A DNA stretch of 64,000 bases from Streptomyces cathayae. Lineage in GTDB: Bacteria > Actinomycetota > Actinomycetes > Streptomycetales > Streptomycetaceae. The notes beneath the pieces are model-generated. The model was not told the origin of the DNA. It did no database searches and worked only from the letters and a program-made list of their open reading frames with translations. The stretch covers positions 1,116,001 to 1,180,000 of the forward strand of contig NZ_CP121682.1 in NCBI RefSeq assembly GCF_029760955.1. Direction: 5' to 3'. Both the position numbers and the translations under genes were made by a program. Shown in pieces: positions 8,719 through 16,211 of this stretch. The number at the start of each line of letters is the position of its first letter. Position 1 is the first letter of the stretch.

Positions 8719-8802
8719 GTCGTGCCGTCCGGAATGCATCGGGAGCCATGATCGTTGACGATGGGCGTGTCATCCGATCACCACCCGAAGGATCGAGAGC
8801 TC

Positions 8803-9630
8803 GTGAGCAAGGTCCCCCCGATCACTCTGAACAACGGCGTCGAGATGCCCCAACTGGGCTTCGGCGTCTGGCAGGTGCCGGACGCGGAGGCCGAGACGGC
8901 CGTCGCGGCGGCACTGGAGGCGGGCTACCGCAGCATCGACACCGCGGCGGCGTACGGCAACGAGGAGGGCACGGGCCGGGCGATCGCGGCCTCGGGGGTC
9001 CCCCGCGAGGACCTCTTCGTCACCACCAAGCTCTGGAACACCGACCACGGTTACGACTCCACCCTGCGCGCCTTCGACGCGTCCCTGTCGAAGCTCGGGC
9101 TGGACCATGTGGATCTGTACCTCATCCACTGGCCGACGCCGGCCCGGGGCCGCTACGTCGACACGTACCGGGCGTTCGAGAAGCTCTACGCCGAGGGCCG
9201 GGTCCGCGCCATCGGCGTGTCGAACTTCCAGCGCGAGCACCTGGAGCACCTGATCGCCGAGACGTCGGTCGTGCCGGCGGTCGACCAGATCGAGCTGCAC
9301 CCGCATCTTCAGCAGCGCGCCGCCCGCGAGTACCACGCGCAGCAGGGCATCGCCACCGAGGCCTGGTCGCCGCTGGGCCAGGGCAAGGGCCTGCTGGAGG
9401 TCCCGGCGATCGTGGCCATCGCGCAGAAGCACGGCCGTACTCCCGCCCAGGTCGTGCTGCGCTGGCACATCCAGCTCGGCAACGTCGTCATCCCCAAGTC
9501 GGTGACGCCGTCCCGCATCGAGGAGAACATCGACGTCTTCGGGTTCAGCCTGGACACCGAGGACCTCGCGGCGATCAGTGCCCTCGACGAGGGCCGGCGG
9601 CTGGGCCCGGACCCGGCGACGCTGAACTGA
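8803..9630 (+). CDS. Aldo/keto reductase (2,5-diketo-gluconate reductase-like)
   Basis: NADPH-dependent (beta/alpha)8 oxidoreductase that reduces carbonyl groups, AKR5-like. With the GTG at 8803 (preceded by AAGGA at suitable spacing) the protein is 275 aa and the catalytic tetrad falls at Asp46 (SIDTAAAYG), Tyr51, Lys76 (VTTKLW) and His109 (LYLIHWP). The cofactor-binding IPKSVTPSRIEEN is near the C-terminus. An upstream ATG at 8755 would add 16 residues unlike the family. It lies 84 nt after lysR on the same strand and ends before a strong terminator. The physiological substrate is not evident. Confidence 0.93.
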   Translation: MSKVPPITLNNGVEMPQLGFGVWQVPDAEAETAVAAALEAGYRSIDTAAAYGNEEGTGRAIAASGVPREDLFVTTKLWNTDHGYDSTLRAFDASLSKLGLDHVDLYLIHWPTPARGRYVDTYRAFEKLYAEGRVRAIGVSNFQREHLEHLIAETSVVPAVDQIELHPHLQQRAAREYHAQQGIATEAWSPLGQGKGLLEVPAIVAIAQKHGRTPAQVVLRWHIQLGNVVIPKSVTPSRIEENIDVFGFSLDTEDLAAISALDEGRRLGPDPATLN

Positions 9631-9671
9631 TCTCCGGACCGGCCTCCGGGTGCCCCGGTCCTCCGGGACAC

Positions 9672-9713
9672 GGATGCGGCGGCCTCCCCTGTGCGGGGGA
9701 GGCCGCCGCGTCC
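9672..9713. terminator. Strong bidirectional hairpin terminator
   Basis: Inverted repeat GCGGCGGCCTCCCC (9676-9689) / GGGGAGGCCGCCGC (9696-9709), 14 bp perfect with a 6-nt loop, extended by GGA/TCC outside. It sits between the convergent aldo/keto reductase and methyltransferase genes and can serve both. Confidence 0.8.
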
Positions 9714-9740
9714 ATGTGGCGCCACCGGCCCGGACGGGTC

Positions 9741-10652
9741 CTACACCGGGCGGACGGCCGTGTGGACCGTGTGGGCCGCCAGGTAGAAGACGTCGGGGCG
9801 CTGGTGGAGGCTCGCCTCGTCGGCCGGGTCGAGGAGGCGGTCGAGGGTGGCGCGGTCGTCGGCGTCCAGTTCCCCGGAGAGTCTGTCGCGGGTGCGGGTG
9901 AGCCTCTCGACGACGTGGGCACGGACACGGTCGTCGGCCGGGGCGGGGAGGTCGAGGAGGAAGGTGCGGGAGCGGGTGTGGTGCAGACCGACCGCGGTCA
10001 GCAGCGCCGGCCAGTCCTCGGTGTGCGCGACGGAGTCCGGCAGTTCGGCGCGCATGCGGGTGAACCAGTCGGCCTCCACGGCGTCCATGCGGGCCTGGAG
10101 TCCGGGCCGGCCGATGCCGATGTCGCGCGGCAGGAACCGGGTGGGCAGCCCGCCCTCCATCACGGCCAGCGTGCCGCCGGGCGCGAGCCGGGCGGCGTAG
10201 GCGGCGAGTGCGGCGCGCTGGTCGCCCAGGTGGTGGACGCTGCGGCTGGCCCACAACAGGTCGGCGGGGTACTCCAGTTCGTCGAGCACACCGGGCAGTT
10301 CACCGGCGAGGGTGCCGAAGCGGTCGCCGACGCCGTACCGGGCGGCGCGCTCCGCCGCCCGCTCCAGCAGCGGGGCGGAACCGTCGGCGGCCACGATGCG
10401 GGCACCCTCGAAGACCTCGGCGAACAGGCACGCGATGACGCCCGGCCCACTGCCCGCGTCCACGATCAGTCCCGGTTCCGTCACCTCCTTCGCGAGCCAG
10501 CCGAGGGCCCGCTCGTACAGGGGCGTGAACAGTTCGGCCTCCGATTCGAGCAGGGCGGCCATCTCCGCCCAGTCGATGTCGGTGTGCGTGTGCGTGTCCG
10601 CACCCGTGTCCGTGCCCGGGTGCTCGTGCTGGTGGTGATGGTGGTGCGCCAT
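9741..10652 (-). CDS. Class I SAM-dependent methyltransferase with a natural His-rich N-terminus
   Basis: 303-aa Rossmann-fold methyltransferase. SAM motif I is VDAGSGPGV (about residue 70), with an acidic motif II in IVAADGSAP and a post-I motif in ASRSVHHLGDQR. The start is the ATG at 10652, preceded by GGAGAGG; the longer frame to 10733 has no ribosome-binding site. The first 27 residues are unusual (MAHHHHHQHEH then THTHTD, 9 His), a likely metal-binding or flexible tail. The substrate is unknown. It is separated from the upstream cellulase gene by a long-stem terminator, so it is probably an independent unit. Confidence 0.85.
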   Translation of the reverse strand: MAHHHHHQHEHPGTDTGADTHTHTDIDWAEMAALLESEAELFTPLYERALGWLAKEVTEPGLIVDAGSGPGVIACLFAEVFEGARIVAADGSAPLLERAAERAARYGVGDRFGTLAGELPGVLDELEYPADLLWASRSVHHLGDQRAALAAYAARLAPGGTLAVMEGGLPTRFLPRDIGIGRPGLQARMDAVEADWFTRMRAELPDSVAHTEDWPALLTAVGLHHTRSRTFLLDLPAPADDRVRAHVVERLTRTRDRLSGELDADDRATLDRLLDPADEASLHQRPDVFYLAAHTVHTAVRPV

Positions 10653-10754
10653 GGTGGTCAGCCTCTCCGCTCGGATGCGCACAGAGTGCGCCGACGCACC
10701 GGGCAGGGGCCAATGATGTTGCCGCTTTCGCAAAACGGTTTCCCGAAACGGGTC

Positions 10755-10809
10755 GGTCCGCCGGGGCCGGGGACGGGCGCGCGGCCCGGTCCCTCGGCCC
10801 CGGCGGACC
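10755..10809. terminator. Long-stem terminator of the GH6 cellulase gene
   Basis: GGTCCGCCGGGGCCG (10755-10769) pairs perfectly with CGGCCCCGGCGGACC (10795-10809). It sits 14 nt beyond the GH6 stop and about 100 nt before the methyltransferase start. Confidence 0.7.
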
Positions 10810-10822
10810 AGGGGTCGGCCGG

Positions 10823-12544
10823 TCAGGACAGCGGCGGGTACGCGTTCCTCATCAGCTCCTGGAACTGGGCGGAGAACCAGTGCCCGGAGATCGGGGCGTC
10901 CGGCAGGGCGCCCGACATGCTGTTGTCGTTCCTCGGGTTACCCGTGTACGTCGGGTCGCACATCCGGTCGAAACCCTTGCCCTCGTCGTTGTCGATGACC
11001 TTGCTCGCGCCATCGGACTCGCCCGGGGGCTTCATCCACACGTAGGCGTCGATCCCGGGCTCCGGTGCGGCCTTCGGCCGCTCTCCGAGGCCCGCACCCT
11101 TCTGGTTGCACCAGTTGCCCGTGTTGAATCGACGGTCGTAGCGGCCGCCGTCGACGTAGGTGTCCACGCTGGTCGTGGCGCCGGGCCCGGCGGGCCGGGC
11201 GGTACCGCCCCAGCCGTTGCGGGAGGTGTCGATCAGCATGCCGATCTTCGAGTCGAAGCCGAGCGAGACCAGCTCCTGGCGCAGGGCCTTGGCGTACGAC
11301 AGCTCGTCGACGTAACGGTTCCAGCTGACCCACTTGGACTCGCGCACGGACTTGCCGGCCACGGTCTGGTCGATCGAGAAGTTGTTCTCCTTGAGCGCGC
11401 TGTAGTTGGCGGTGTTGGCGATGAAGCCGTGGACGTCGGCCACGGTCGCGCCCTCGGCGGTGGCGGCCTGCTTGAAGACCTGGGCGGAGGCCCCGAAGTT
11501 GTCGTCCCAGCCCAGCCAGCCGTGGTGGCCGGCGTCCACGTAGTTGTAGACGTTGGGCACGTCGCCGAGCTTGTTCAGGGCGTAGCCCACGCCCTTGACG
11601 TAGTTGCCGTTGGCCTTCATCACATCGCAGTCGGGCGTGGCGGTGGCCCGCGGGGAGACGTTGGTGACCAGGTTGGGCAGCGAGTCGATCTCGACCGTGG
11701 TGACGATCCGCAGCGAGGCGTACTTCGGGTCGGCGAGGATCTTGGCGATCGGGTCGATGTACTGCGTCTTGTACTTGTCGATCTCCGTGGGGCCGAGTTC
11801 GCCGTTGGAGGCGAGGGCGGAGCAGTCACGGCCGGGCAGGTTGTAGATGACCACCTGGAAGACGAGTTCGCCCGAGCCCTTCTGCCGCAGGGCCTCGTCG
11901 AGGTGGGCACGCAGCCCCATCTTGCCGTTGGCCCCGTTGATGGCGGCGGTGCGGTCCAGCCAGACACCGGTGGGCTGGTTCGCGATGCGGCTGCCGCCCG
12001 GTTCGGCTGCCGCGTTCGCGGACCACTCGGGGTTCACGTACACCTTGGCGCCGCTGTAGGGGTTGTCGACCCGGCTGCCGGGGTCGGTCGGATCGGTCGG
12101 GTCCGTGGGGTCGGTCGGGCCGCCGTCGTCGACGTTGCACGTGACACCGTCGAGCGTGAAGGTGGCGGGAATCGCGTTGCTGCCGCTGTAGGTGCCCTGG
12201 AAGCCGAAGCTGGCCGAACCACCGGTGCCCAGCGCGCCGTTGTAGGACTCGTTGGCGGCGGTGACACCGGTACCGGACTGGGTGATCTTGGCGTTCCAGC
12301 CGCTGGTGACCCGCTGGTTGCCGGCGTAGGACCACTTCAGCTGCCACGAGGACTTGGCGGAGCCGAGGTTGGTGACGGTCACGGCGGCGGTGAAGCCGGT
12401 GTCCCACTGGTTCTGCACCCGGTAGTCGACGGTGCAGGGGACGGCGGCGGCGCCGACGTCGCCGGGGACGGCGGCGTAGGCCGTCCCGGCGGCACCGGCG
12501 ACCAGCGCCATGGCAGCGAGAAGCGCGGTTCTGGTACGACTCAT
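10823..12544 (-). CDS. Secreted GH6 cellulase (cellobiohydrolase-like) with N-terminal CBM2
   Basis: 573-aa secreted enzyme acting on beta-1,4-glucan. Order: Sec signal peptide (1-24, TALLAAMALVAGAAGTAYA), CBM2 cellulose-binding domain (about 33-136, CTVDYRVQNQW ... CNVDD, surface Trp), a short PTDPTDPTD linker, then GH6 (about 155-570). GH6 landmarks are the Asp of LPGRDCSAL, the proton-donor Asp in VEIDSLPN, DAGHHGWLGW and the distal MKPPGESDG. Long loops and the sequence type suit a processive exo-acting GH6, though endo activity cannot be excluded. ATG 12544 follows AGGAAA and begins the signal peptide; the frame upstream lacks secretion features. It is divergent from GH48 across a shared CebR-type control region. 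Confidence 0.93.
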   Translation of the reverse strand: MSRTRTALLAAMALVAGAAGTAYAAVPGDVGAAAVPCTVDYRVQNQWDTGFTAAVTVTNLGSAKSSWQLKWSYAGNQRVTSGWNAKITQSGTGVTAANESYNGALGTGGSASFGFQGTYSGSNAIPATFTLDGVTCNVDDGGPTDPTDPTDPTDPGSRVDNPYSGAKVYVNPEWSANAAAEPGGSRIANQPTGVWLDRTAAINGANGKMGLRAHLDEALRQKGSGELVFQVVIYNLPGRDCSALASNGELGPTEIDKYKTQYIDPIAKILADPKYASLRIVTTVEIDSLPNLVTNVSPRATATPDCDVMKANGNYVKGVGYALNKLGDVPNVYNYVDAGHHGWLGWDDNFGASAQVFKQAATAEGATVADVHGFIANTANYSALKENNFSIDQTVAGKSVRESKWVSWNRYVDELSYAKALRQELVSLGFDSKIGMLIDTSRNGWGGTARPAGPGATTSVDTYVDGGRYDRRFNTGNWCNQKGAGLGERPKAAPEPGIDAYVWMKPPGESDGASKVIDNDEGKGFDRMCDPTYTGNPRNDNSMSGALPDAPISGHWFSAQFQELMRNAYPPLS

Positions 12545-12927
12545 GAGTGCGGGTTTCCTATCCGTAGGGGGCTGTCCGAAGAGGGCTGTCCGTCGGGGCG
12601 CGCGTGGCTCGCGCGGCCCGGTGCCGTACGGCGTGGGGGTGCCTCGGGGCTCGGGATCAGGACGGAGTCCGGTCCGCGGTCCGGGATGTTCGGGGCCGGA
12701 CCGGCCATGAGGGGTCCCACAGGAGTGCGCTGTCCCCGCGTCGGGGGTACGGGTGGCGCCGTCGAGCCGGGACACCGCGGATCCGGTGCCGGCGTCCCTC
12801 GGGGAGACGGTGGCGGAGTGCTCCACCGGGCATGGCTGGGGGGCGGGGCTATAAGTACTGAACGCGGGGGGTGCCGCATGAGCGACTCCTTGCAGCTCAA
12901 ACGCGCCGTGACGGACGCGTCGACTGA

Positions 12928-12941
12928 TGGAACCGCTCCCA
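12928..12941. promoter_or_regulatory. Degenerate CebR-type operator (GH6 side)
   Basis: TGGAACCGCTCCCA, differing at two positions from the CebR consensus TGGGAGCGCTCCCA. It lies 384 bp upstream of the GH6 start and 129 bp upstream of the perfect box, so a looping or auxiliary role is possible. Confidence 0.6.
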
Positions 12942-13041
12942 CTGGTGCCATGAAGCTAGCGCCAAGTGACGGCAAAGAACAGGGGAGTCACCGACTTTCG
13001 CCCAACTCGGACCATCGAATCTTTTCGACTCTTCACAAGCC

Positions 13042-13070
13042 TTGACCGCCCTGGACCCCGTCCCCACTAT
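13042..13070 (+). promoter_or_regulatory. Promoter of the GH48 cellulase
   Basis: -35 TTGACC (13042-13047), 17-nt spacer, -10-like CACTAT (13065-13070). The CebR box starts on the last base of the -10, so bound repressor would cover the transcription start. Confidence 0.5.
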
Positions 13071-13083
13071 GGGAGCGCTCCCA
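13070..13083. promoter_or_regulatory. Perfect CebR operator (GH48 side)
   Basis: TGGGAGCGCTCCCA, the exact 14-bp palindrome bound by the LacI-family repressor CebR in Streptomyces, which is released by cello-oligosaccharides. It lies 46 bp upstream of the GH48 ATG. Confidence 0.9.
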
Positions 13084-13129
13084 CTGGTTCAAGCCTTGAC
13101 CTCTCCGAGTCGCAGGAGGAACCAGCACC

Positions 13130-16045
13130 ATGCGCCCCCCACCCAGAAGACGCCGCGGCGTGCGGCGGCTGTGGACCGCCGCGGCGGCCGCTCTCACGCT
13201 TCCGCTGACCATGCTGTCCTCAGGATCGACACCCGCTCAGGCTGCGGCTGTCCAGTGCAGCGTGGACTACCGGACCAATGACTGGGGTTCCGGTTTCACC
13301 GCGGATCTGACCCTCACCAACCGAGCCGCGGACTCCATCGACGGCTGGACCCTCACCTACGCCTACACGGGCAACCAGCAACTCGTGAACGGCTGGAACG
13401 GCAGCTGGAGCCAGTCCGGGAAGACCGTGACCGTACGGGACGCCGGGCACAACGCGCGGATCGCGGCCGGTGGCGCCGTCACCACCGGCGCGCAGTTCGC
13501 CTACAGCGGCGGCAACGCCGCACCCACGTCCTTCGCGATCAACGGCACCCCCTGCACCGGGGCCCACCAGCCGCCGATCACCGTGCTGACCAGCCCGGAG
13601 GCCGGCGCCGTCTACACCCGGGGCGAGCCGGTCCCGCTCGCGGCGACCGCCGCGGCGGCCGACAACGCCACCATCAGCAAGGTGGAGTTCTACGACGACA
13701 CCCGGCTGCTGGGCACGGACACGAGCGCGCCCTTCACCCTTTCCGTCGCCGAATTGTCCGTGGGCAGTCATTCACTGACGGCGAAGGCGTACGACAGCCT
13801 GGGAGCCTCCGCGAGCTCCACCCCGGTCGGCATCACCGTCGCCTCGGGCCCCGCTGTGGTCGCCACTCCGTCCCAACTGGGCGTGCAGCAGGGCAAGTCG
13901 GGCACGTACGAGGTGAAGCTGTCCAAGCAGCCGAGCGCGAACACGACCGTCACGACGACCCGGGCGAGCGGCAACTCGGGCCTGTCGGTGTCCGCCGGCG
14001 GCTCGCTCACCTTCACCCCGTCGAACTGGAACACCGCGCAGCGGGTGACCATCGCCGCCGACGCCTCGGGCAGCGGCTCGGCCGTCTTCGAGTCCTCGGC
14101 ACCCGGCCACGCCAAGGCGGCGGTCACGGTGACACAGCTGGGCGCGGCGAAGACGTACGACGCCCGCTTCCTGGAGCTGTACGGGAAGATCACCGACCCG
14201 GCCAGCGGCTACTTCTCCCCCGAGGGCATCCCGTACCACTCGGTGGAGACGCTGATCGTCGAGGCGCCGGACCACGGGCACGAGACCACCTCGGAGGCGT
14301 ACAGCTATCTGATCTGGCTCCAGGCGATGTACGGCAAGGTGACCGGTGACTGGTCGAGGCTCAACGAGGCCTGGGACATCATGGAGCGGTACGCGATCCC
14401 GACCCACGCCGACCAGCCGACCAACGCCTTCTACAATCCCTCGAAGCCGGCCACGTACGCGCCGGAGCACGACACCCCGAACGAGTACCCGTCGCAGCTC
14501 GACTCGGGTGTCTCCGTCGGCCCCGACCCGATCGCGGCCGAGCTGAAGTCCGCCTACGGCACGGACGACGTCTACGGCATGCACTGGATCCAGGACGTCG
14601 ACAACGTGTACGGCTACGGCAACTCGCCCGGCAAGTGCGAGGCGGGTCCGGCGGACACCGGGCCGTCGTACATCAACACCTTCCAGCGCGGACCGCAGGA
14701 GTCGGTGTGGGAGACCGTCCCGCAGCCCACCTGCGACGCCTTCAAGTACGGCGGCGCCAACGGCTACCTGGACCTGTTCACCAAGGACGCCTCGTACGCC
14801 AAGCAGTGGAAGTTCACCAACGCCCCGGACGCCGACGCACGGGTCGTGCAGGCCGCGTACTGGGCGGACCTGTGGGCCAAGGAGCAGGGCAAGGGCTCCC
14901 AGGTCTCCGCGGTCGTCGGCAAGGCCGCGAAGATGGGTGACTACCTGCGCTACGCCATGTACGACAAGTACTTCAAGAAGGTCGGCAACTGCACCCGTCC
15001 GTCCTGCCCGGCCGGTACCGGCAAGGACGCCTCGCACTACCTGCTGTCCTGGTACTACGCCTGGGGCGGTGCCACCGACACCTCGGCCGGCTGGGCCTGG
15101 CGCATCGGCTCCAGCCACGCGCACGGCGGCTACCAGAACCCCCTGGCGGCGTACGCGCTGAGCAACCACGCGCCGCTGAAGCCGAAGTCGGCGACGGGCG
15201 CGGACGACTGGGGCAAGTCGATGCAGCGGCAGCTGGAGTTCTACCGCTGGCTGCAGTCCGACGAGGGCGGCATCGCGGGCGGCGCGACCAACAGCTGGGC
15301 GGGCCGGTACACGTCCCCGCCGTCCGGCACGCCGACCTTCTACGGCATGCACTACGACGAGAAGCCGGTCTACCACGACCCGCCGTCCAACCAGTGGTTC
15401 GGCTTCCAGGCGTGGTCGATGGAGCGGGTCGCCGAGCTGTACCAGCAGACCGGCAACGCACTCGCCAAGTCGGTCCTCGACAAGTGGGTGGACTGGGCGC
15501 TGTCCGAGACCACCGTCAACCCCGACGGCTCGTTCCTGATGCCGTCCACGCTCCAGTGGTCGGGCAGGCCCGACACCTGGAACGCGTCCTCGCCCGGCGC
15601 CAACAGCGGGCTGCACGTCACCGTCGCCGACTACACCGACGACGTCGGGGTGGCCGCGGCCTACGCCAAGACGCTGACGTACTACGCCGACCGCTCCGGT
15701 GACACGGAGGCGGCGGACACGGCGAAGGCGCTGCTGGACGGCATGTGGGAGAACAACCAGGACGCACTCGGCATCGCCGTCGAGGAGACCCGCGCCGACT
15801 ACCACCGCTTCGACGACCCGGTGTACGTCCCCAGCGGCTGGAGCGGCACCATGCCGAACGGCGACAGGATCGACTCGTCGTCGACCTTCGCGTCGATCCG
15901 GTCCTTCTACCAGGACGACCCGGCCTGGTCGAAGATCGAGTCCTATCTGGCGGGCGGAGCCGCGCCCACCTTCACGTACCACCGGTTCTGGGCCCAGGCC
16001 GACATCGCCCTGGCCATGGGCTCGTACGCGGAGCTCCTCGAATAG
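13130..16045 (+). CDS. Secreted GH48 processive cellulase with CBM2 and Ig-like domains
   Basis: 971-aa reducing-end cellobiohydrolase, the usual main exocellulase of Streptomyces secretomes. Order: twin-arginine-like start (PRRRRGVRR) and signal peptide to about residue 39; CBM2 (about 40-145, [13 protein letters not shown] ... GTPCTG); an Ig-like domain (about 150-240, [13 protein letters not shown]); a second beta-sandwich (about 245-340); GH48 (about 345-971, [20 protein letters not shown] at its start, [15 protein letters not shown] [10 protein letters not shown]). The ATG follows AGGAGGAA. It is controlled by the perfect CebR box just upstream and diverges from the GH6 enzyme, so exo-acting GH48 and GH6 enzymes are co-induced by cello-oligosaccharides. 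Confidence 0.95.
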   Translation: MRPPPRRRRGVRRLWTAAAAALTLPLTMLSSGSTPAQAAAVQCSVDYRTNDWGSGFTADLTLTNRAADSIDGWTLTYAYTGNQQLVNGWNGSWSQSGKTVTVRDAGHNARIAAGGAVTTGAQFAYSGGNAAPTSFAINGTPCTGAHQPPITVLTSPEAGAVYTRGEPVPLAATAAAADNATISKVEFYDDTRLLGTDTSAPFTLSVAELSVGSHSLTAKAYDSLGASASSTPVGITVASGPAVVATPSQLGVQQGKSGTYEVKLSKQPSANTTVTTTRASGNSGLSVSAGGSLTFTPSNWNTAQRVTIAADASGSGSAVFESSAPGHAKAAVTVTQLGAAKTYDARFLELYGKITDPASGYFSPEGIPYHSVETLIVEAPDHGHETTSEAYSYLIWLQAMYGKVTGDWSRLNEAWDIMERYAIPTHADQPTNAFYNPSKPATYAPEHDTPNEYPSQLDSGVSVGPDPIAAELKSAYGTDDVYGMHWIQDVDNVYGYGNSPGKCEAGPADTGPSYINTFQRGPQESVWETVPQPTCDAFKYGGANGYLDLFTKDASYAKQWKFTNAPDADARVVQAAYWADLWAKEQGKGSQVSAVVGKAAKMGDYLRYAMYDKYFKKVGNCTRPSCPAGTGKDASHYLLSWYYAWGGATDTSAGWAWRIGSSHAHGGYQNPLAAYALSNHAPLKPKSATGADDWGKSMQRQLEFYRWLQSDEGGIAGGATNSWAGRYTSPPSGTPTFYGMHYDEKPVYHDPPSNQWFGFQAWSMERVAELYQQTGNALAKSVLDKWVDWALSETTVNPDGSFLMPSTLQWSGRPDTWNASSPGANSGLHVTVADYTDDVGVAAAYAKTLTYYADRSGDTEAADTAKALLDGMWENNQDALGIAVEETRADYHRFDDPVYVPSGWSGTMPNGDRIDSSSTFASIRSFYQDDPAWSKIESYLAGGAAPTFTYHRFWAQADIALAMGSYAELLE

Positions 16046-16098
16046 CCCCCGCCGGCGCTCCGTGTGCCGGCCCCGGCACCTGACGCCGGGGCCACGGC

Positions 16099-16139
16099 GG
16101 CCGGGCGGGTCCCCTCGCGCACGGGGGACCCGCCCGGCC
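16099..16139 (+). terminator. Terminator between GH48 and GH74
   Basis: GGCCGGGCGGGTCCCC (16099-16114) pairs with GGGGACCCGCCCGGCC (16124-16139) around a short loop, 53 nt after the GH48 stop. GH74 must therefore rely on readthrough or its own promoter. Confidence 0.8.
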
Positions 16140-16211
16140 CTCGCACGCCGCCCTCTCTCTTCCCGTGCCTCTTTCCCTGCCTCTCCCCCCACCCCGAGGA
16201 AGGACCTCACC

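Larger units (their letters stand above)
13036..13101 (+). repeat. 12-bp direct repeat flanking the CebR box
   Basis: CAAGCCTTGACC occurs at 13036-13047 and again at 13090-13101, 54 bp apart, with the CebR box in between. The first copy contains the presumed -35 of the GH48 promoter. Each copy embeds the small palindrome CAAG-C-CTTG. Confidence 0.75.
12545..13129. other. Divergent cellulase control region (585 bp)
   Basis: Non-coding region between the GH6 and GH48 starts. It holds a perfect CebR box next to GH48, a degenerate box between the two, a 12-bp direct repeat flanking the perfect box, and on the minus strand a 112-codon open frame (12880-12541) with a good AAGGAG site. I judge that frame probably not a gene because its third-position GC is low. 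Confidence 0.8.

Noticed and set aside
10620..10652. MAHHHHHQ as an engineered affinity tag
   Set aside because: It is followed by more His in a natural pattern and is embedded in ordinary genome context with its own promoter gap and no vector sequence.
8250..11045. 931-codon plus-strand frame through the reductase and methyltransferase genes
   Set aside because: It crosses three real genes on both strands, has no family signature, and its composition is typical of shadow frames.
12545..12826. GH6 start at GTG 12826
   Set aside because: The signal peptide begins at ATG 12544 with a ribosome-binding site. The 94 residues upstream lack secretion features.
10880..13045. 721-codon frame antisense to the GH6 cellulase
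   Set aside because: The minus-strand GH6 frame has a signal peptide, CBM2 and catalytic residues; this frame has only Gly/Val/Arg-rich sequence.
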